A stretch of DNA of 48,140 nt from NCBI GenBank assembly GCA_018262195.1, contig JAGTRS010000030.1, forward strand, positions 1 to 48,140, given 5' to 3'. The position numbers were made by a program, and so were the translations under genes. The stretch comes from Pseudomonadota bacterium (GTDB taxonomy: Bacteria > Pseudomonadota > Gammaproteobacteria > Burkholderiales > Rhodocyclaceae). The first letter of the stretch is position 1. The number at the start of each line of letters is the position of its first letter. Of this stretch, positions 1 through 7,825 are shown one piece after another. Under the pieces are notes generated by a model, which searched no databases, was not told where the DNA came from, and saw nothing but the letters and a program-made list of their open reading frames with translations.

Positions 1-1464
1 GTCTATGAAAAGGGCGCCGAAGTCATCCGCATGATCCAGACCCTGATCGGCCGCGACGGCTTCCGCAAGGGCATGGACGAATACTTCCGCCGCCACGACG
101 GCCAGGCCGTAACCTGCGAGGACTTCGTCGCCGCCATGGCTGCTGCCTCCGGCTTCGACTTCACCCAGTTCATGCGCTGGTATAACCAGCCGGGCACGCC
201 ACACGTCGCGGCCGACGGCTTTTTTGACGCCGAATCGAAAACCTATACCCTGACCTGCACGCAGTCCAACCCGCGCGCCAGCGACGAAGCCCCCTACCTG
301 ATCCCGATCCGCGTCGCGCTGTTTGCCGAGGATGGCAGCCAGCTGCCGGGCAGCGAGCGCCTGCTGCAGATGACGGCGACGACCCAGTCCTTCGTCTTCA
401 ACGACGTCGCCAGCGAACCCGTGCCCTCGCTGCTGCGCGACTTCTCCGCCCCGGTCTATCTTAACTTTGATTACAGCGGCGAACAGCTGACCCTGCTGCT
501 GGCCCACGAAAGCGATCCGTTCAACGCCTGGGAATCCGGTCAGCGACTGGCCACCACGCTGATCCTCGATGCCGCCCAGGCCATCGCCGCTGGGCAGACG
601 CCCGCCTGGCCGGAAACTTTCACCGCAGCCTGCCGTCGCCTCCTGCAAACACAGGCCCAGCGCGGCTCTGCCTTCGTGGCCGAAGCGCTGACCCTGCCCG
701 GCGAAGGCACCCTGGCCGAATTGCTCGACCTTGTCGATCCCGATGCCCTGCATGCCGCCCGCAACGGCCTGCGCAAGCATCTGGCCGAACAGCTCGAAGG
801 CGAGTTCTCCGGCCTGTATGCCGCGCTGTCGCCTAACACTGCCTACGCCCCGACCAGCGAACAGGCTGGTCGCCGTGCCCTGCGCAATGTCTGCCTCGGC
901 TACCTGCTCGAACTTGATACCCAGGCTGTCCGGCAACTGGCCTTGCAGCAATTCCGCAGCGCCGACAACATGACCGACCAGTTCGCCGCGCTGTCTGTGC
1001 TGGCCAACGTCAATGCCGACACCTGCCCGGAGCGTGACAGCGCGCTGGCCGATTTCTACGCCCGCTGGAAGGATGAGGCACTGGTTGTCGACAAGTGGCT
1101 GCATGTGCAATCGACCAGCCGCCGCCCGGATACGCTGGCGACCGTGAAGGCGCTTACCACCCACCCGGCCTTCGATATCGGCAACCCGAACAAGATCTAT
1201 GCGCTGATCCGCGCCTTCGGTGCCAACCTGCCGCGCTTCAATGCCGCCGATGGCAGCGGCTACGCTTTCATAGCCGACCGCGTCATCGAACTGCACGACC
1301 GCAACCCGCAGGTCGCCTCGCGCCTGGCCCGTTGCTTCGATCGCTGGAAGAAATTCGACGCCAGCCGCCAGGCCCATGCCCGTGCCGCACTGGAAAGCAT
1401 CCGCGATCATGCTGGCTTGTCGCGTGATGTGCTGGAAGTCGTGACACGTTCGCTCGGGGGCTGA
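1..1464 (+). CDS. pepN: Aminopeptidase N, C-terminal part (5' end outside window)
   Basis: The frame is open from the first base, so this is the 3' part of a longer gene. The visible 487 residues match the C-terminal half of the gammaproteobacterial/betaproteobacterial M1 aminopeptidase N: the end of the catalytic region (a GRDGFRKGMDEYFRRHDG stretch), then the beta domain and the long all-helical superhelical domain that covers the active site. The zinc motif HExxH and the GAMEN motif lie upstream and cannot be seen. The enzyme removes N-terminal residues from peptides in the cytoplasm and contributes to protein turnover. The gene ends with TGA and is followed by about 235 non-coding bases. 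Family assignment rests on the recognisable C-terminal pattern. Confidence 0.9.
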   Translation, partial: VYEKGAEVIRMIQTLIGRDGFRKGMDEYFRRHDGQAVTCEDFVAAMAAASGFDFTQFMRWYNQPGTPHVAADGFFDAESKTYTLTCTQSNPRASDEAPYLIPIRVALFAEDGSQLPGSERLLQMTATTQSFVFNDVASEPVPSLLRDFSAPVYLNFDYSGEQLTLLLAHESDPFNAWESGQRLATTLILDAAQAIAAGQTPAWPETFTAACRRLLQTQAQRGSAFVAEALTLPGEGTLAELLDLVDPDALHAARNGLRKHLAEQLEGEFSGLYAALSPNTAYAPTSEQAGRRALRNVCLGYLLELDTQAVRQLALQQFRSADNMTDQFAALSVLANVNADTCPERDSALADFYARWKDEALVVDKWLHVQSTSRRPDTLATVKALTTHPAFDIGNPNKIYALIRAFGANLPRFNAADGSGYAFIADRVIELHDRNPQVASRLARCFDRWKKFDASRQAHARAALESIRDHAGLSRDVLEVVTRSLGG

Positions 1465-1529
1465 GCGGACCGGATGGCAAATAAACAGGGCAGACACACA
1501 TAGCGATACGCACTGTTGCAAACAGTTAC

Positions 1530-1558
1530 TTGAAACGGGGAGGGTCCGGCCTTATCTT
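1530..1558 (+). promoter_or_regulatory. Candidate sigma-70 promoter upstream of the hairpin leader
   Basis: TTGAAA (1530-1535), a 17-base spacer and TATCTT (1553-1558) match the sigma-70 consensus at 5/6 and 4/6 positions. Transcription would start near 1565, just before two hairpins and about 135 bases upstream of the RNase H-like start. This is a pattern match only. Confidence 0.35.
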
Positions 1559-1588
1559 GGATACATGCGCTGACCAGACATCAGCCTT

Positions 1589-1659
1589 GACGGCCACCCC
1601 CTCCCCCAAGACCCCTTGGCCGTCCAGAAAGCCCCGTACCTCCCCCAGTACGGGGCTTT
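1589..1659 (+). other. Tandem perfect hairpins in the leader of the RNase H-like gene
   Basis: Two perfect inverted repeats stand back to back. The first pairs GACGGCCA (1589-1596) with TGGCCGTC (1617-1624) around a 20-base C-rich loop. The second pairs AAAGCCCCGTAC (1628-1639) with GTACGGGGCTTT (1648-1659) around 8 bases. The second is followed by a weak T-rich stretch and could act as a pepN terminator or as an attenuator. On the minus strand the region carries five runs of four or more G (plus one of two), so a G-quadruplex is possible. No coding signal is seen here. The rest of 1465-1588 holds a short CTGTT/AACAG repeat near 1513-1525 and nothing else I recognise. Confidence 0.7.
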
Positions 1660-1699
1660 CGCCTTTCTGCAGCGGGCATTTCCGATTATTCTTGCCGCC

Positions 1700-2191
1700 A
1701 TGGCCAAGCGAAGAAAAAAGAAAGTCGAGCGCACCATCCATCTTTCGGCCGGGCCATTGCCACCACGCCTGGCTGAGCAATTCAGCGAATGCCGACTGAT
1801 TTTCAGCGATGCCAGCCAACAGCGGCACGGCGGACTGGCTGCCGTGCTGTTCGAACATGCCGATAGCGAACCACTGGTGACCACCCGCACCGTGCCGATC
1901 ATCGGCAGCAACGAGCTTGAACTGCAGGCGGCAGTTTTCGCTCTGGAACAGGGGAGTCTGCATTTCCCCGAACAGGCCGTTACCCTGTTTTCTGACAATC
2001 AGGATGCGATCACCCGACTGAATCAGGCGAAGACGCTAGGCCCGGCTCAGGACCCAGAACTGACCAGCATGTTTGCAAGACTGGATCTCACTGCATTGTT
2101 GGCCAATGCTTCCCTGCGCTGGATCAAGGGACACTCGAACTGTCGTGGCAATGCCCTGGCTGACACGCATGCCCGGGCAGCAGCAAGCTGA
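1700..2191 (+). CDS. RNase H-fold protein (RNase HI-like)
   Basis: The 163-residue product starts with a basic patch (MAKRRKKK) and then shows an RNase H core. There is an Asp on the first strand (LIFSDAS), a Glu in NELELQAA, an Asp in LFSDNQDA, and a C-terminal Asp in NALADTHAR. This is the D-E-D-D spacing expected of two-metal RNase H enzymes. The WIKGHSNCRGN segment resembles the His loop of RNase HI. It probably cleaves RNA in RNA/DNA hybrids, or is a related nucleic-acid nuclease. The reading frame stays open upstream to 1616, but that would translate through the 1628-1659 hairpin, so the ATG at 1700 is preferred. No clear ribosome binding site precedes it. It is divergent from the canonical rnhA sequence, so no symbol is given. 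Confidence 0.75.
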   Translation: MAKRRKKKVERTIHLSAGPLPPRLAEQFSECRLIFSDASQQRHGGLAAVLFEHADSEPLVTTRTVPIIGSNELELQAAVFALEQGSLHFPEQAVTLFSDNQDAITRLNQAKTLGPAQDPELTSMFARLDLTALLANASLRWIKGHSNCRGNALADTHARAAAS

Positions 2192-2199
2192 GAGGCTGC

Positions 2200-2718
2200 T
2201 CAGCCCCTGATCCAGGGCTTTAGCAACTGGCGAAGCGCCGCCTCGTTGTAGCCATTGACCACTTCGTCCCCAACCTTGATCAGCGGCACGCCATTGCCAC
2301 CAAGTTTCTTGTGCTCGCTGAGTGCCGTCGAGCTTTTTTCGATGTCATGTTCGATGTAACGAATGCCGTTGGCCGCAAAAAACTCACGGCTCATCTTGCA
2401 ATAGCCACACCACTCCGTCGCGTAGAGCACTACTTCCGGCTGGCTTGCCGCCACCGCTGCCTCGGCCTGCGCACTCTTCTGCTGCAGAAGCGGCCGGCCA
2501 AACCAGAAGGCGGCACCAAAGGCCAGCAGAACCAGCAGCCATTTGCCTGCGCCACCAGGGCGCTCAGAGCGAACCTCCGCTGCGTATTGGCGCAGGTTTT
2601 CCGGCGGCATTGTATTACCGGCCTTGGCATAGGCTCGCTCGCAAGCCGGGCACTGCCAATCCGGCGCCTGGTCATCAGCCTTGCGGGCATAATTGCAATG
2701 GGGGCAGATTCGGCTCAA
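2200..2718 (-). CDS. Membrane-anchored glutaredoxin with N-terminal zinc ribbon
   Basis: The 172-residue protein has three parts. Residues 5-26 hold two CxxC pairs (C5/C8 and C23/C26) of a zinc-ribbon type. Residues about 59-77 form one hydrophobic segment. Residues about 94-170 form a glutaredoxin domain with a CGYC redox motif at 104-107 and the cis-proline loop GVPLIKVG. Basic residues are denser before the membrane segment, so the N-terminus is probably cytoplasmic and the redox domain periplasmic. That topology is inferred. The gene starts 22 bases after the stop of the LytTR regulator on the same strand and is likely its operon partner. It ends 8 bases from the convergent RNase H-like gene. 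The redox target is unknown. Confidence 0.8.
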   Translation of the reverse strand: MSRICPHCNYARKADDQAPDWQCPACERAYAKAGNTMPPENLRQYAAEVRSERPGGAGKWLLVLLAFGAAFWFGRPLLQQKSAQAEAAVAASQPEVVLYATEWCGYCKMSREFFAANGIRYIEHDIEKSSTALSEHKKLGGNGVPLIKVGDEVVNGYNEAALRQLLKPWIRG

Positions 2719-2740
2719 GGCAGGTTCTCGTTAATGGTTT

Positions 2741-3529
2741 TCAGGAATTCTTGACCAATGCCTTGGCCGGCGCCCATTGGCGGCGACTGACCGGGAGTTT
2801 TTCCGGCACGCCGCGCAGCAGCGCCCAACCGTAGGCTTCAGCGTCGTCTCCCGCCGCTTTCTCGAAGCCAGCCAGTGCCACCTTGGCAACCAGTACGGCG
2901 CGGTGCAGACGCATGAAGCGCTCGGCGAATTCGGCTTCAAGATGGGTCAAGGCTTCATCGAGCAGGTATTCGCGCTCGACGGTACGAGCGGTGACGTATT
3001 TGAGGTCGGCCTTGAAGTAGAGCACTTCGCTGATCGGCACCAGCAACAGGCGACCGCGCTCGTGGCAGGAAAGATGAGTGCGGCCCCCGCCCCGCATTTC
3101 CTGGCCAATCCCGGCGAGCAGGGTGGCATCCGGTCGTGGCCCTGGCACCTTCTGCAAGGCGGCAAGCAGACGCTGGGCGCGCACCGGTTTCAGCAGGTAA
3201 TCGACCGCATTGAGGTCGAAAGCCTGAACCGCGTAATTGTCATAGGCCGTCGTGAAGATTACCGCTGGCGGCTTTTCAAGGCGGCCGAGGTGAGTCGCCA
3301 GTTCGATGCCGTCCATGCCCGGCATGCGGATGTCGGCGAGCACCACATCGACCGTCTGCTCGCGAAGCGCTTCCAGGGCCAGCAAGCCGTTGGCGGCTTC
3401 ACCCACCACTTCGCTCGGCAATTGCAAGGCCACGTCGGACAGCAGGGCACGCAATCGATCGCGTGCCAGCGGCTCGTCATCGACGATCAGGACTTTCAAC
3501 GGAGTTGCGGGGGATTGCGGCGCTGGCAT
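2741..3529 (-). CDS. LytTR-family response regulator (AlgR-like)
   Basis: The 262-residue product has an N-terminal receiver domain with the acidic pair D17/D18, the phospho-acceptor D66 in VLADIRMPGMDG, a T/S near 93-94 and K114 in YLLKP. Its C-terminal part, about 150-250, is a LytTR DNA-binding domain (LYFKADLKYVTART, then FMRLHRAVLV). It overlaps the 3' end of the upstream histidine kinase by 34 bases in another frame, which implies translational coupling. The pair beside argH matches the AlgZ/AlgR arrangement of pseudomonads and many betaproteobacteria, where it controls surface and virulence genes. The regulon here is unknown. Confidence 0.9.
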   Translation of the reverse strand: MPAPQSPATPLKVLIVDDEPLARDRLRALLSDVALQLPSEVVGEAANGLLALEALREQTVDVVLADIRMPGMDGIELATHLGRLEKPPAVIFTTAYDNYAVQAFDLNAVDYLLKPVRAQRLLAALQKVPGPRPDATLLAGIGQEMRGGGRTHLSCHERGRLLLVPISEVLYFKADLKYVTARTVEREYLLDEALTHLEAEFAERFMRLHRAVLVAKVALAGFEKAAGDDAEAYGWALLRGVPEKLPVSRRQWAPAKALVKNS

Positions 3530-4521
3530 GGCAGAACGATGCGAACCTCATAACTGTTGTCGCCGACCTCGATTTCCAGTCGGGCTTCCAGATCGTAATA
3601 CAGTGCCAGCCGTTCGCGAATATTGGCCACCGCCATCTGGTTGCCAGCGGCATGCTGGGCCTGACCGGCGGTCGGATTGGCGATGGCGATGCGCAACTCG
3701 TCGCCCTGCTGATCGATGCCTATGCGGATGGTGCCACCTTCCGGCGACGGCTCGATACCATGATAGACGGCGTTCTCCAGCAGCGGCTGCAGCATCAGCG
3801 GCGGAATCGGCAGGTCCATGGACACTGCCCCGATTTGCCAGTCGACGACAAGACGCTCCCCCAACCTGAGGTCTTCCAGTTCCAGATATTGTTTGGCCAG
3901 CGCGATTTCGTCGGCCAGGCTGACCAGTTCGCAAGGGTCGCGCATCGCAGCCCGGAACAGATCCGACAATGACTCGAGGGCAGCTTCGGCCTCCGCTGGC
4001 CGAGCCCGGATCAACGACAGCACGGCATTCAGGGAATTGAACAGGAAGTGCGGCCGAATCCGGGCATTGAGTGCGGCCAGCCTGGCCTCGGCCTGTGCCG
4101 GCGAAAAGGCACGGGAGCGCAATTCGAAATAGGCCAGCATCAAGGCCGCCATGGCCATCGCCAGCAGCACGGCCCGCAACACCCCTCCAGTTTCGGCCAA
4201 GCCAAGAGAGCGCGCATAGAGAAACAAGGCCGCCGAAACACCTCCGGCCAATGCCAGCACACACCCCTGGCCGAGACGCAGCGGCAGGCGCCACAAGCTG
4301 TCCCGCAACAACGACAAGAGCCCGAGGCAGAGCAAGAGCAGCGGCTCGACGACCGCAGCCAGTTCAATGTAATGCCCCACCCAGCCGCCCATATCGGGGG
4401 TTTGCACCAGTGCTGCAAGGGCTGCCAGCACATTGACGCCGAGTAGCACGCGCAGCATGACCCCGAAATTGCGCCAGTCGGGCAAGGGGTAGGTTGCTGG
4501 AAAGTGCCGTATACTTGTCAT
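3496..4521 (-). CDS. Sensor histidine kinase of the His_kinase/LytS class (AlgZ-like)
   Basis: The 341-residue protein starts with four to five predicted membrane segments between residues about 20 and 135, with no large periplasmic domain. The histidine-kinase region follows: the RPHFLFNSLN motif places the phospho-acceptor at H158, and LLENAVYHG (N250) is the N-box of the ATPase domain. This is the HPK8/PF06580 type that pairs with LytTR regulators. The start at 4521 gives a sensible N-terminus. The frame remains open far upstream, but only as the antisense of argH. It diverges from argH with 57 bases between the starts. Confidence 0.9.
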   Translation of the reverse strand: MTSIRHFPATYPLPDWRNFGVMLRVLLGVNVLAALAALVQTPDMGGWVGHYIELAAVVEPLLLLCLGLLSLLRDSLWRLPLRLGQGCVLALAGGVSAALFLYARSLGLAETGGVLRAVLLAMAMAALMLAYFELRSRAFSPAQAEARLAALNARIRPHFLFNSLNAVLSLIRARPAEAEAALESLSDLFRAAMRDPCELVSLADEIALAKQYLELEDLRLGERLVVDWQIGAVSMDLPIPPLMLQPLLENAVYHGIEPSPEGGTIRIGIDQQGDELRIAIANPTAGQAQHAAGNQMAVANIRERLALYYDLEARLEIEVGDNSYEVRIVLPCQRRNPPQLR

Positions 4522-4578
4522 CTTTGTGCGGGTTTGTTCCAAATTCGTCGCCAATCTGCCCCATTCTAGACCAGAGTC
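4522..4578. promoter_or_regulatory. Divergent promoter region, sensor kinase / argH
   Basis: These 57 bases separate two divergent starts. On the minus strand a TAGAAT (bases 4563-4568) is a good -10 candidate for the kinase operon, with a weak TTGGAA-like -35. For argH a TATACT lies at 4510-4515, inside the kinase gene, but without a good -35. No operator is recognised. Confidence 0.3.
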
Positions 4579-5967
4579 ATGACTTCCAACGCCAATCAAT
4601 ACACCTGGGCCGGCCGCTTCTCCGAGCCGGTTTCCGATCTCGTCAAACGTTACACCGCCTCGGTCGATTTCGACCAGCGCATGTGGCGTCAGGACATCCG
4701 CGGCTCGCTGGCCCACGCCCGCATGCTGGCCAAGCAAGGCATCATCGCCGCTGCCGATCTGGCTGACATCGAACGGGGCATGGCCATCGTCACGGAAGAG
4801 ATCGAGTCCGGCAAGTTCGAATGGTCGCTTGACCTGGAAGACGTGCACCTCAACATTGAAAAGCGCCTGACCGCGCTGGTTGGCGATGCCGGCAAGCGCC
4901 TGCACACCGGCCGTTCGCGCAATGACCAGGTCGCCACCGACATCCGCCTCTACCTGCGCGACTCGATCGACGACATCCTGGTGCTGATCAAGGCCTTCCG
5001 CTCGGCCCTGGTCGATCTGGCCGAGAAGGAAGCCGCAACGCCGATGCCTGGCTTCACGCACCTGCAGGTCGCCCAGCCGGTGACCTTCGGCCACCACATA
5101 CTGGCCTACTTCGAGATGTTCGGCCGCGATGCCGAGCGTTTGGTCGATTGCCGCAAGCGGGTCGCCCGCCTGCCGCTCGGCGCCGCGGCACTGGCCGGCA
5201 CGACCTATCCGATCGATCGCGAATTCGTCGCCGAACAACTGGGCTTCGAAGGTGTTTGCGAGAACTCGCTGGATGCCGTGTCCGACCGCGACTTCGCCAT
5301 CGAATTCACCTCGGCTTGCGCCCTGCTGATGATGCACATCAGCCGCCTGTCGGAAGAGCTGGTCATGTGGATGAGCCCGCGCATCGGTTTCATCCAGATC
5401 GCCGACCGTTTCTGTACCGGCTCCTCGATTATGCCGCAGAAGAAGAACCCTGACGTGCCGGAGCTGGCGCGCGGCAAGACCGGCCGCGTCTATGGCCAGC
5501 TGATGAGCCTGCTGACCCTGATGAAGTCGCAACCGCTGGCCTACAACAAGGACAATCAGGAAGACAAGGAACCGCTGTTCGACGCCGTCGACACGGTCAC
5601 CGACACCCTGCGCATCTTCGCCGACATGGCCGGCGGCATCACCGTCAAGCCGGAAGCGATGAAGGCCGCACTGACCCAGGGTTTCGCCACCGCCACCGAC
5701 CTCGCCGACTATCTGGTCAAGAAGGGCTTGCCTTTCCGCGATGCGCACGAAGCGGTCGGCCACGCCGTCAAAGCTGCCGAAGCCAAGGGCGTCGACCTGC
5801 CGCAACTGACACTGGACGAACTCCGCGCCTTCTGCCCGCAAGTCGAAAGCGATGTTTTTGCCGTGTTGACCGTCGAAGGCTCGCTGGCCAGCCGCAACCA
5901 CATTGGCGGCACGGCCCCCGAGCAGGTCAAGGCCGCCATCGCCAGAGCCCGCAAGCGTCTGGGCTGA
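4579..5967 (+). CDS. argH: Argininosuccinate lyase
   Basis: The 462-residue protein has the usual family length. It converts argininosuccinate to arginine and fumarate, the last step of arginine synthesis, as a cytoplasmic homotetramer. Visible signatures are [13 protein letters not shown] at the start, the [12 protein letters not shown] loop near residue 112, [20 protein letters not shown] around residue 155, and the flexible catalytic loop [15 protein letters not shown] near residue 280, which carries the catalytic serine. No partner arginine gene is next to it. It is closed by a good rho-independent terminator. Confidence 0.98.
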   Translation: MTSNANQYTWAGRFSEPVSDLVKRYTASVDFDQRMWRQDIRGSLAHARMLAKQGIIAAADLADIERGMAIVTEEIESGKFEWSLDLEDVHLNIEKRLTALVGDAGKRLHTGRSRNDQVATDIRLYLRDSIDDILVLIKAFRSALVDLAEKEAATPMPGFTHLQVAQPVTFGHHILAYFEMFGRDAERLVDCRKRVARLPLGAAALAGTTYPIDREFVAEQLGFEGVCENSLDAVSDRDFAIEFTSACALLMMHISRLSEELVMWMSPRIGFIQIADRFCTGSSIMPQKKNPDVPELARGKTGRVYGQLMSLLTLMKSQPLAYNKDNQEDKEPLFDAVDTVTDTLRIFADMAGGITVKPEAMKAALTQGFATATDLADYLVKKGLPFRDAHEAVGHAVKAAEAKGVDLPQLTLDELRAFCPQVESDVFAVLTVEGSLASRNHIGGTAPEQVKAAIARARKRLG

Positions 5968-5987
5968 TTCTTCGGATCAACGCATAG

Positions 5988-6019
5988 AGACCGCAGGTGA
6001 AAGCCGGCGGTCTTTTTTT
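5988..6019 (+). terminator. Rho-independent terminator after argH
   Basis: AGACCGC (5988-5994) pairs with GCGGTCT (6007-6013), followed by a run of T residues. It lies about 20 bases after the argH stop. Confidence 0.85.
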
Positions 6020-6118
6020 GCGCCGAGCGATTTAGAGGTTTAATATATAAGCGAACGTTGATATTTAATCCGGGTGATGGATCAACACCACTAATAATTA
6101 ACTACCAGGTAGAACAGC

Positions 6119-6496
6119 ATGTACAAAACCGTTGTCGACAACACGCCGCTCATCAAGGTCAGTAGCGCCAAGCACGAGGCCAATTATTCCGTGAATGGCT
6201 CCCTGATGAACCCGCTGGAAGCTTTCTACGCCTCGCTCGCCGCCTGCGCTGCGGTCTATGCCAAGAAGGCCTGCAAGGAGCTCGGCATCCAGGCCGGCGG
6301 CATCGAAATCGACTGCAAGCCCTTCTCCGGCCCCGGCGGCCCACTGTCGCTGGCCCGTTTCCGCAGCGAAGTCCGCTTTCCCGCTGAATTCACCGCCGAA
6401 CAAAAAGCCAAAATCCTCGACAGCATCGCCCATTGCGCGGTCAAGGAAATCGTCATCGACGGGGCCAATATCGACTTTCAGGTCGCTGAAGTCTGA
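6119..6496 (+). CDS. OsmC family protein
   Basis: The 125-residue product has the OsmC/Ohr fold pattern: an N-terminal strand region, a helix with LAACAAVYAKKAC, and a second conserved cysteine in SIAHCAVKEIV. Members use two cysteines to reduce organic or fatty-acid hydroperoxides, but the subfamily close to this one is mostly uncharacterised. The length is shorter than E. coli OsmC and similar to the small OsmC-like proteins. It stands alone between two terminators. Its 5' region (6020-6118) is AT-rich around 6040-6070, with a TATATAA stretch that may be part of its promoter. Confidence 0.85.
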   Translation: MYKTVVDNTPLIKVSSAKHEANYSVNGSLMNPLEAFYASLAACAAVYAKKACKELGIQAGGIEIDCKPFSGPGGPLSLARFRSEVRFPAEFTAEQKAKILDSIAHCAVKEIVIDGANIDFQVAEV

Positions 6497-6515
6497 AGCA
6501 ATCAGACAGACAATA

Positions 6516-6542
6516 AAAAACCGGGGCTTGCCCCGGTTTTTA
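6516..6542. terminator. Bidirectional rho-independent terminator (osmC-like / grxD)
   Basis: AAAAACCGGGGC pairs with GCCCCGGTTTTT around a short TT loop. It has A runs on one side and T runs on the other, between two converging genes, so it can stop both. Confidence 0.92.
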
Positions 6543-6559
6543 TTTGTGCCAAACGGAAA

Positions 6560-6880
6560 TCAGGCAGCGATGCCTTCCAGCATCTGCTGCAGTTCGCCTG
6601 TCTGGTACATCTCTTTCATGATGTCGCAGCCGCCAACGAATTCGCCCTTGATGTAGAGCTGGGGAATGGTCGGCCAGTTGGCGTATTCCTTGACGCCATT
6701 ACGGATTTCCTCGTCGGCCAGCACATTGACGGTCACGAAGTCATTGACGCCGCAGACCTTGAGGATCTGCACGGCCGTCGCCGAAAAGCCGCACTGCGGA
6801 AAGCGGGCATCGCCCTTCATGTAAAGAACAACCGGGTTACCGGTTACGGTCGCGTGGATGCGTTGCTGAACGTCGGACAT
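6560..6880 (-). CDS. grxD: Monothiol glutaredoxin, Grx4/GrxD type
   Basis: The 106-residue protein carries the monothiol CGFS motif at residues 30-33 and the glutathione-binding segments WPTIPQLYIKGEFVGGCDI. Members bind a [2Fe-2S] cluster with glutathione, often with a BolA partner, and hand clusters to apo-proteins. An AGGAGAAG ribosome binding site precedes the ATG. The gene follows prmC by 13 bases on the same strand, the common betaproteobacterial order hemA-prfA-prmC-grxD, so it is probably cotranscribed with prmC. Confidence 0.96.
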   Translation of the reverse strand: MSDVQQRIHATVTGNPVVLYMKGDARFPQCGFSATAVQILKVCGVNDFVTVNVLADEEIRNGVKEYANWPTIPQLYIKGEFVGGCDIMKEMYQTGELQQMLEGIAA

Positions 6881-6893
6881 GACTTCTCCTGAT

Positions 6894-7706
6894 TTAAAGA
6901 TAGGCGCCTGAGACGCGGTCGATGCCGGCCAGGTCGGGGAAAGTGGATGCGGCTTTGAACCCTGCCGCGGTCAATAAGTTCCGGCTCGCTTCACCCTGAT
7001 CATAGCCGTGCTCAAAAAGCAGCCAGCCACCGGGGTTCAGATGCCCTGCAGCCTCGGCCACAATACGACGAATGCAGCTCAGACCATCGGCTCCGTCAGT
7101 CAGCGCCATTTGCGGCTCGAAAGGCAGACCATTGAGCGCCAGGTGCGGGTCGCCATCGGCCACATAGGGCGGGTTGGAGACAATGACGTCGAAACGCTCA
7201 TCAGCCAGCGGGCCGAACCAGTCACCCTGACGGAAATCAACCTTGGCACCGAGGCGACCGGCATTATTGCGGGCCACACCAATCGCGGCATCGGACAGGT
7301 CAACCGCAGCAACTGTTGCGGTCGCGTATTCGAGCGCCAGCGAAATGGCGACGATGCCAGAACCGGTGCCCAGATCGACCACTGTGGGCGCAACGAGTCC
7401 GCACAGCTTTTCCAGCGCCAGTTCAATCAGCACTTCGGTTTCCGGACGAGGGATCAAAACGGCGGGCGACACCTGAAATACCCGACCGCGGAACTCGGCC
7501 TCGCCGACGAGATAGGCCAGCGGCTCGCCGGCCGCCCGGCGTTCGACCCATTCGACAAACTGATCACAGGCCGGGCCGATAACGGGTGTTTCCGTTCGCG
7601 CCAGCAAGTCGGCATGACTGCATCCAGTGGCGTACTGCAGCAGCAACCGGGCATCGAGCCGGTCGATCTTCTGTCTTGCTGCAGTCAATGCCTCGCCAAG
7701 GGTCAT
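6894..7706 (-). CDS. prmC: Peptide chain release factor N5-glutamine methyltransferase
   Basis: The 270-residue protein methylates the glutamine of the GGQ motif in release factors RF1 and RF2, using S-adenosylmethionine. An N-terminal helical domain (1-80) is followed by a Rossmann methyltransferase domain with DLGTGSG at 111-117 and the catalytic NPPY at 178-181. The ATG at 7706 is preferred over an in-frame TTG two codons upstream, since the family usually starts with a short lead before the helical domain. Its substrate gene prfA lies 2.9 kb upstream on the same strand, separated by two plus-strand signalling genes, which is not the usual direct adjacency. Confidence 0.97.
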   Translation of the reverse strand: MTLGEALTAARQKIDRLDARLLLQYATGCSHADLLARTETPVIGPACDQFVEWVERRAAGEPLAYLVGEAEFRGRVFQVSPAVLIPRPETEVLIELALEKLCGLVAPTVVDLGTGSGIVAISLALEYATATVAAVDLSDAAIGVARNNAGRLGAKVDFRQGDWFGPLADERFDVIVSNPPYVADGDPHLALNGLPFEPQMALTDGADGLSCIRRIVAEAAGHLNPGGWLLFEHGYDQGEASRNLLTAAGFKAASTFPDLAGIDRVSGAYL

Positions 7707-7825
7707 GGTCAAATTTATTCAGGCTGCTCGAATGGGGTGCGTATTGTCCCAAATTTTGATCTCCATGGTCGGAAAGCTTGCCTTTGCCGTGAACAGGACT
7801 CAAAATTAACAAGGAGGCAAATTTA

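Noticed and set aside
1589..1659. Possible CRISPR repeat or mobile-element end
   Set aside because: The two hairpins have different sequences, no spacer series is present and no direct target duplications or transposase are seen.
1526..1998. Minus-strand frames over the hairpin leader and the RNase H-like gene
   Set aside because: They cross two perfect hairpins and lie opposite a gene with a recognisable fold; no ribosome binding site is seen.
4522..5901. Long minus-strand open frame continuous with the sensor kinase, across argH
   Set aside because: It is antisense to argH, which is certain, and its translation is low-complexity Gly/Val/Gln/Asp-rich, typical of GC-rich shadow frames. The kinase has a good start at 4521.
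6057..6086. GTTGAT/ATCAAC repeat upstream of the OsmC-like gene
   Set aside because: Only 6-bp arms with an 18-base spacer; expected by chance in this much sequence.
7778..7806. TTGCCT-N17-CAAAAT as promoter of the PhnD-like gene
   Set aside because: Only 4/6 matches in each box and the start would be within 20 bases of the ATG; too weak to call.
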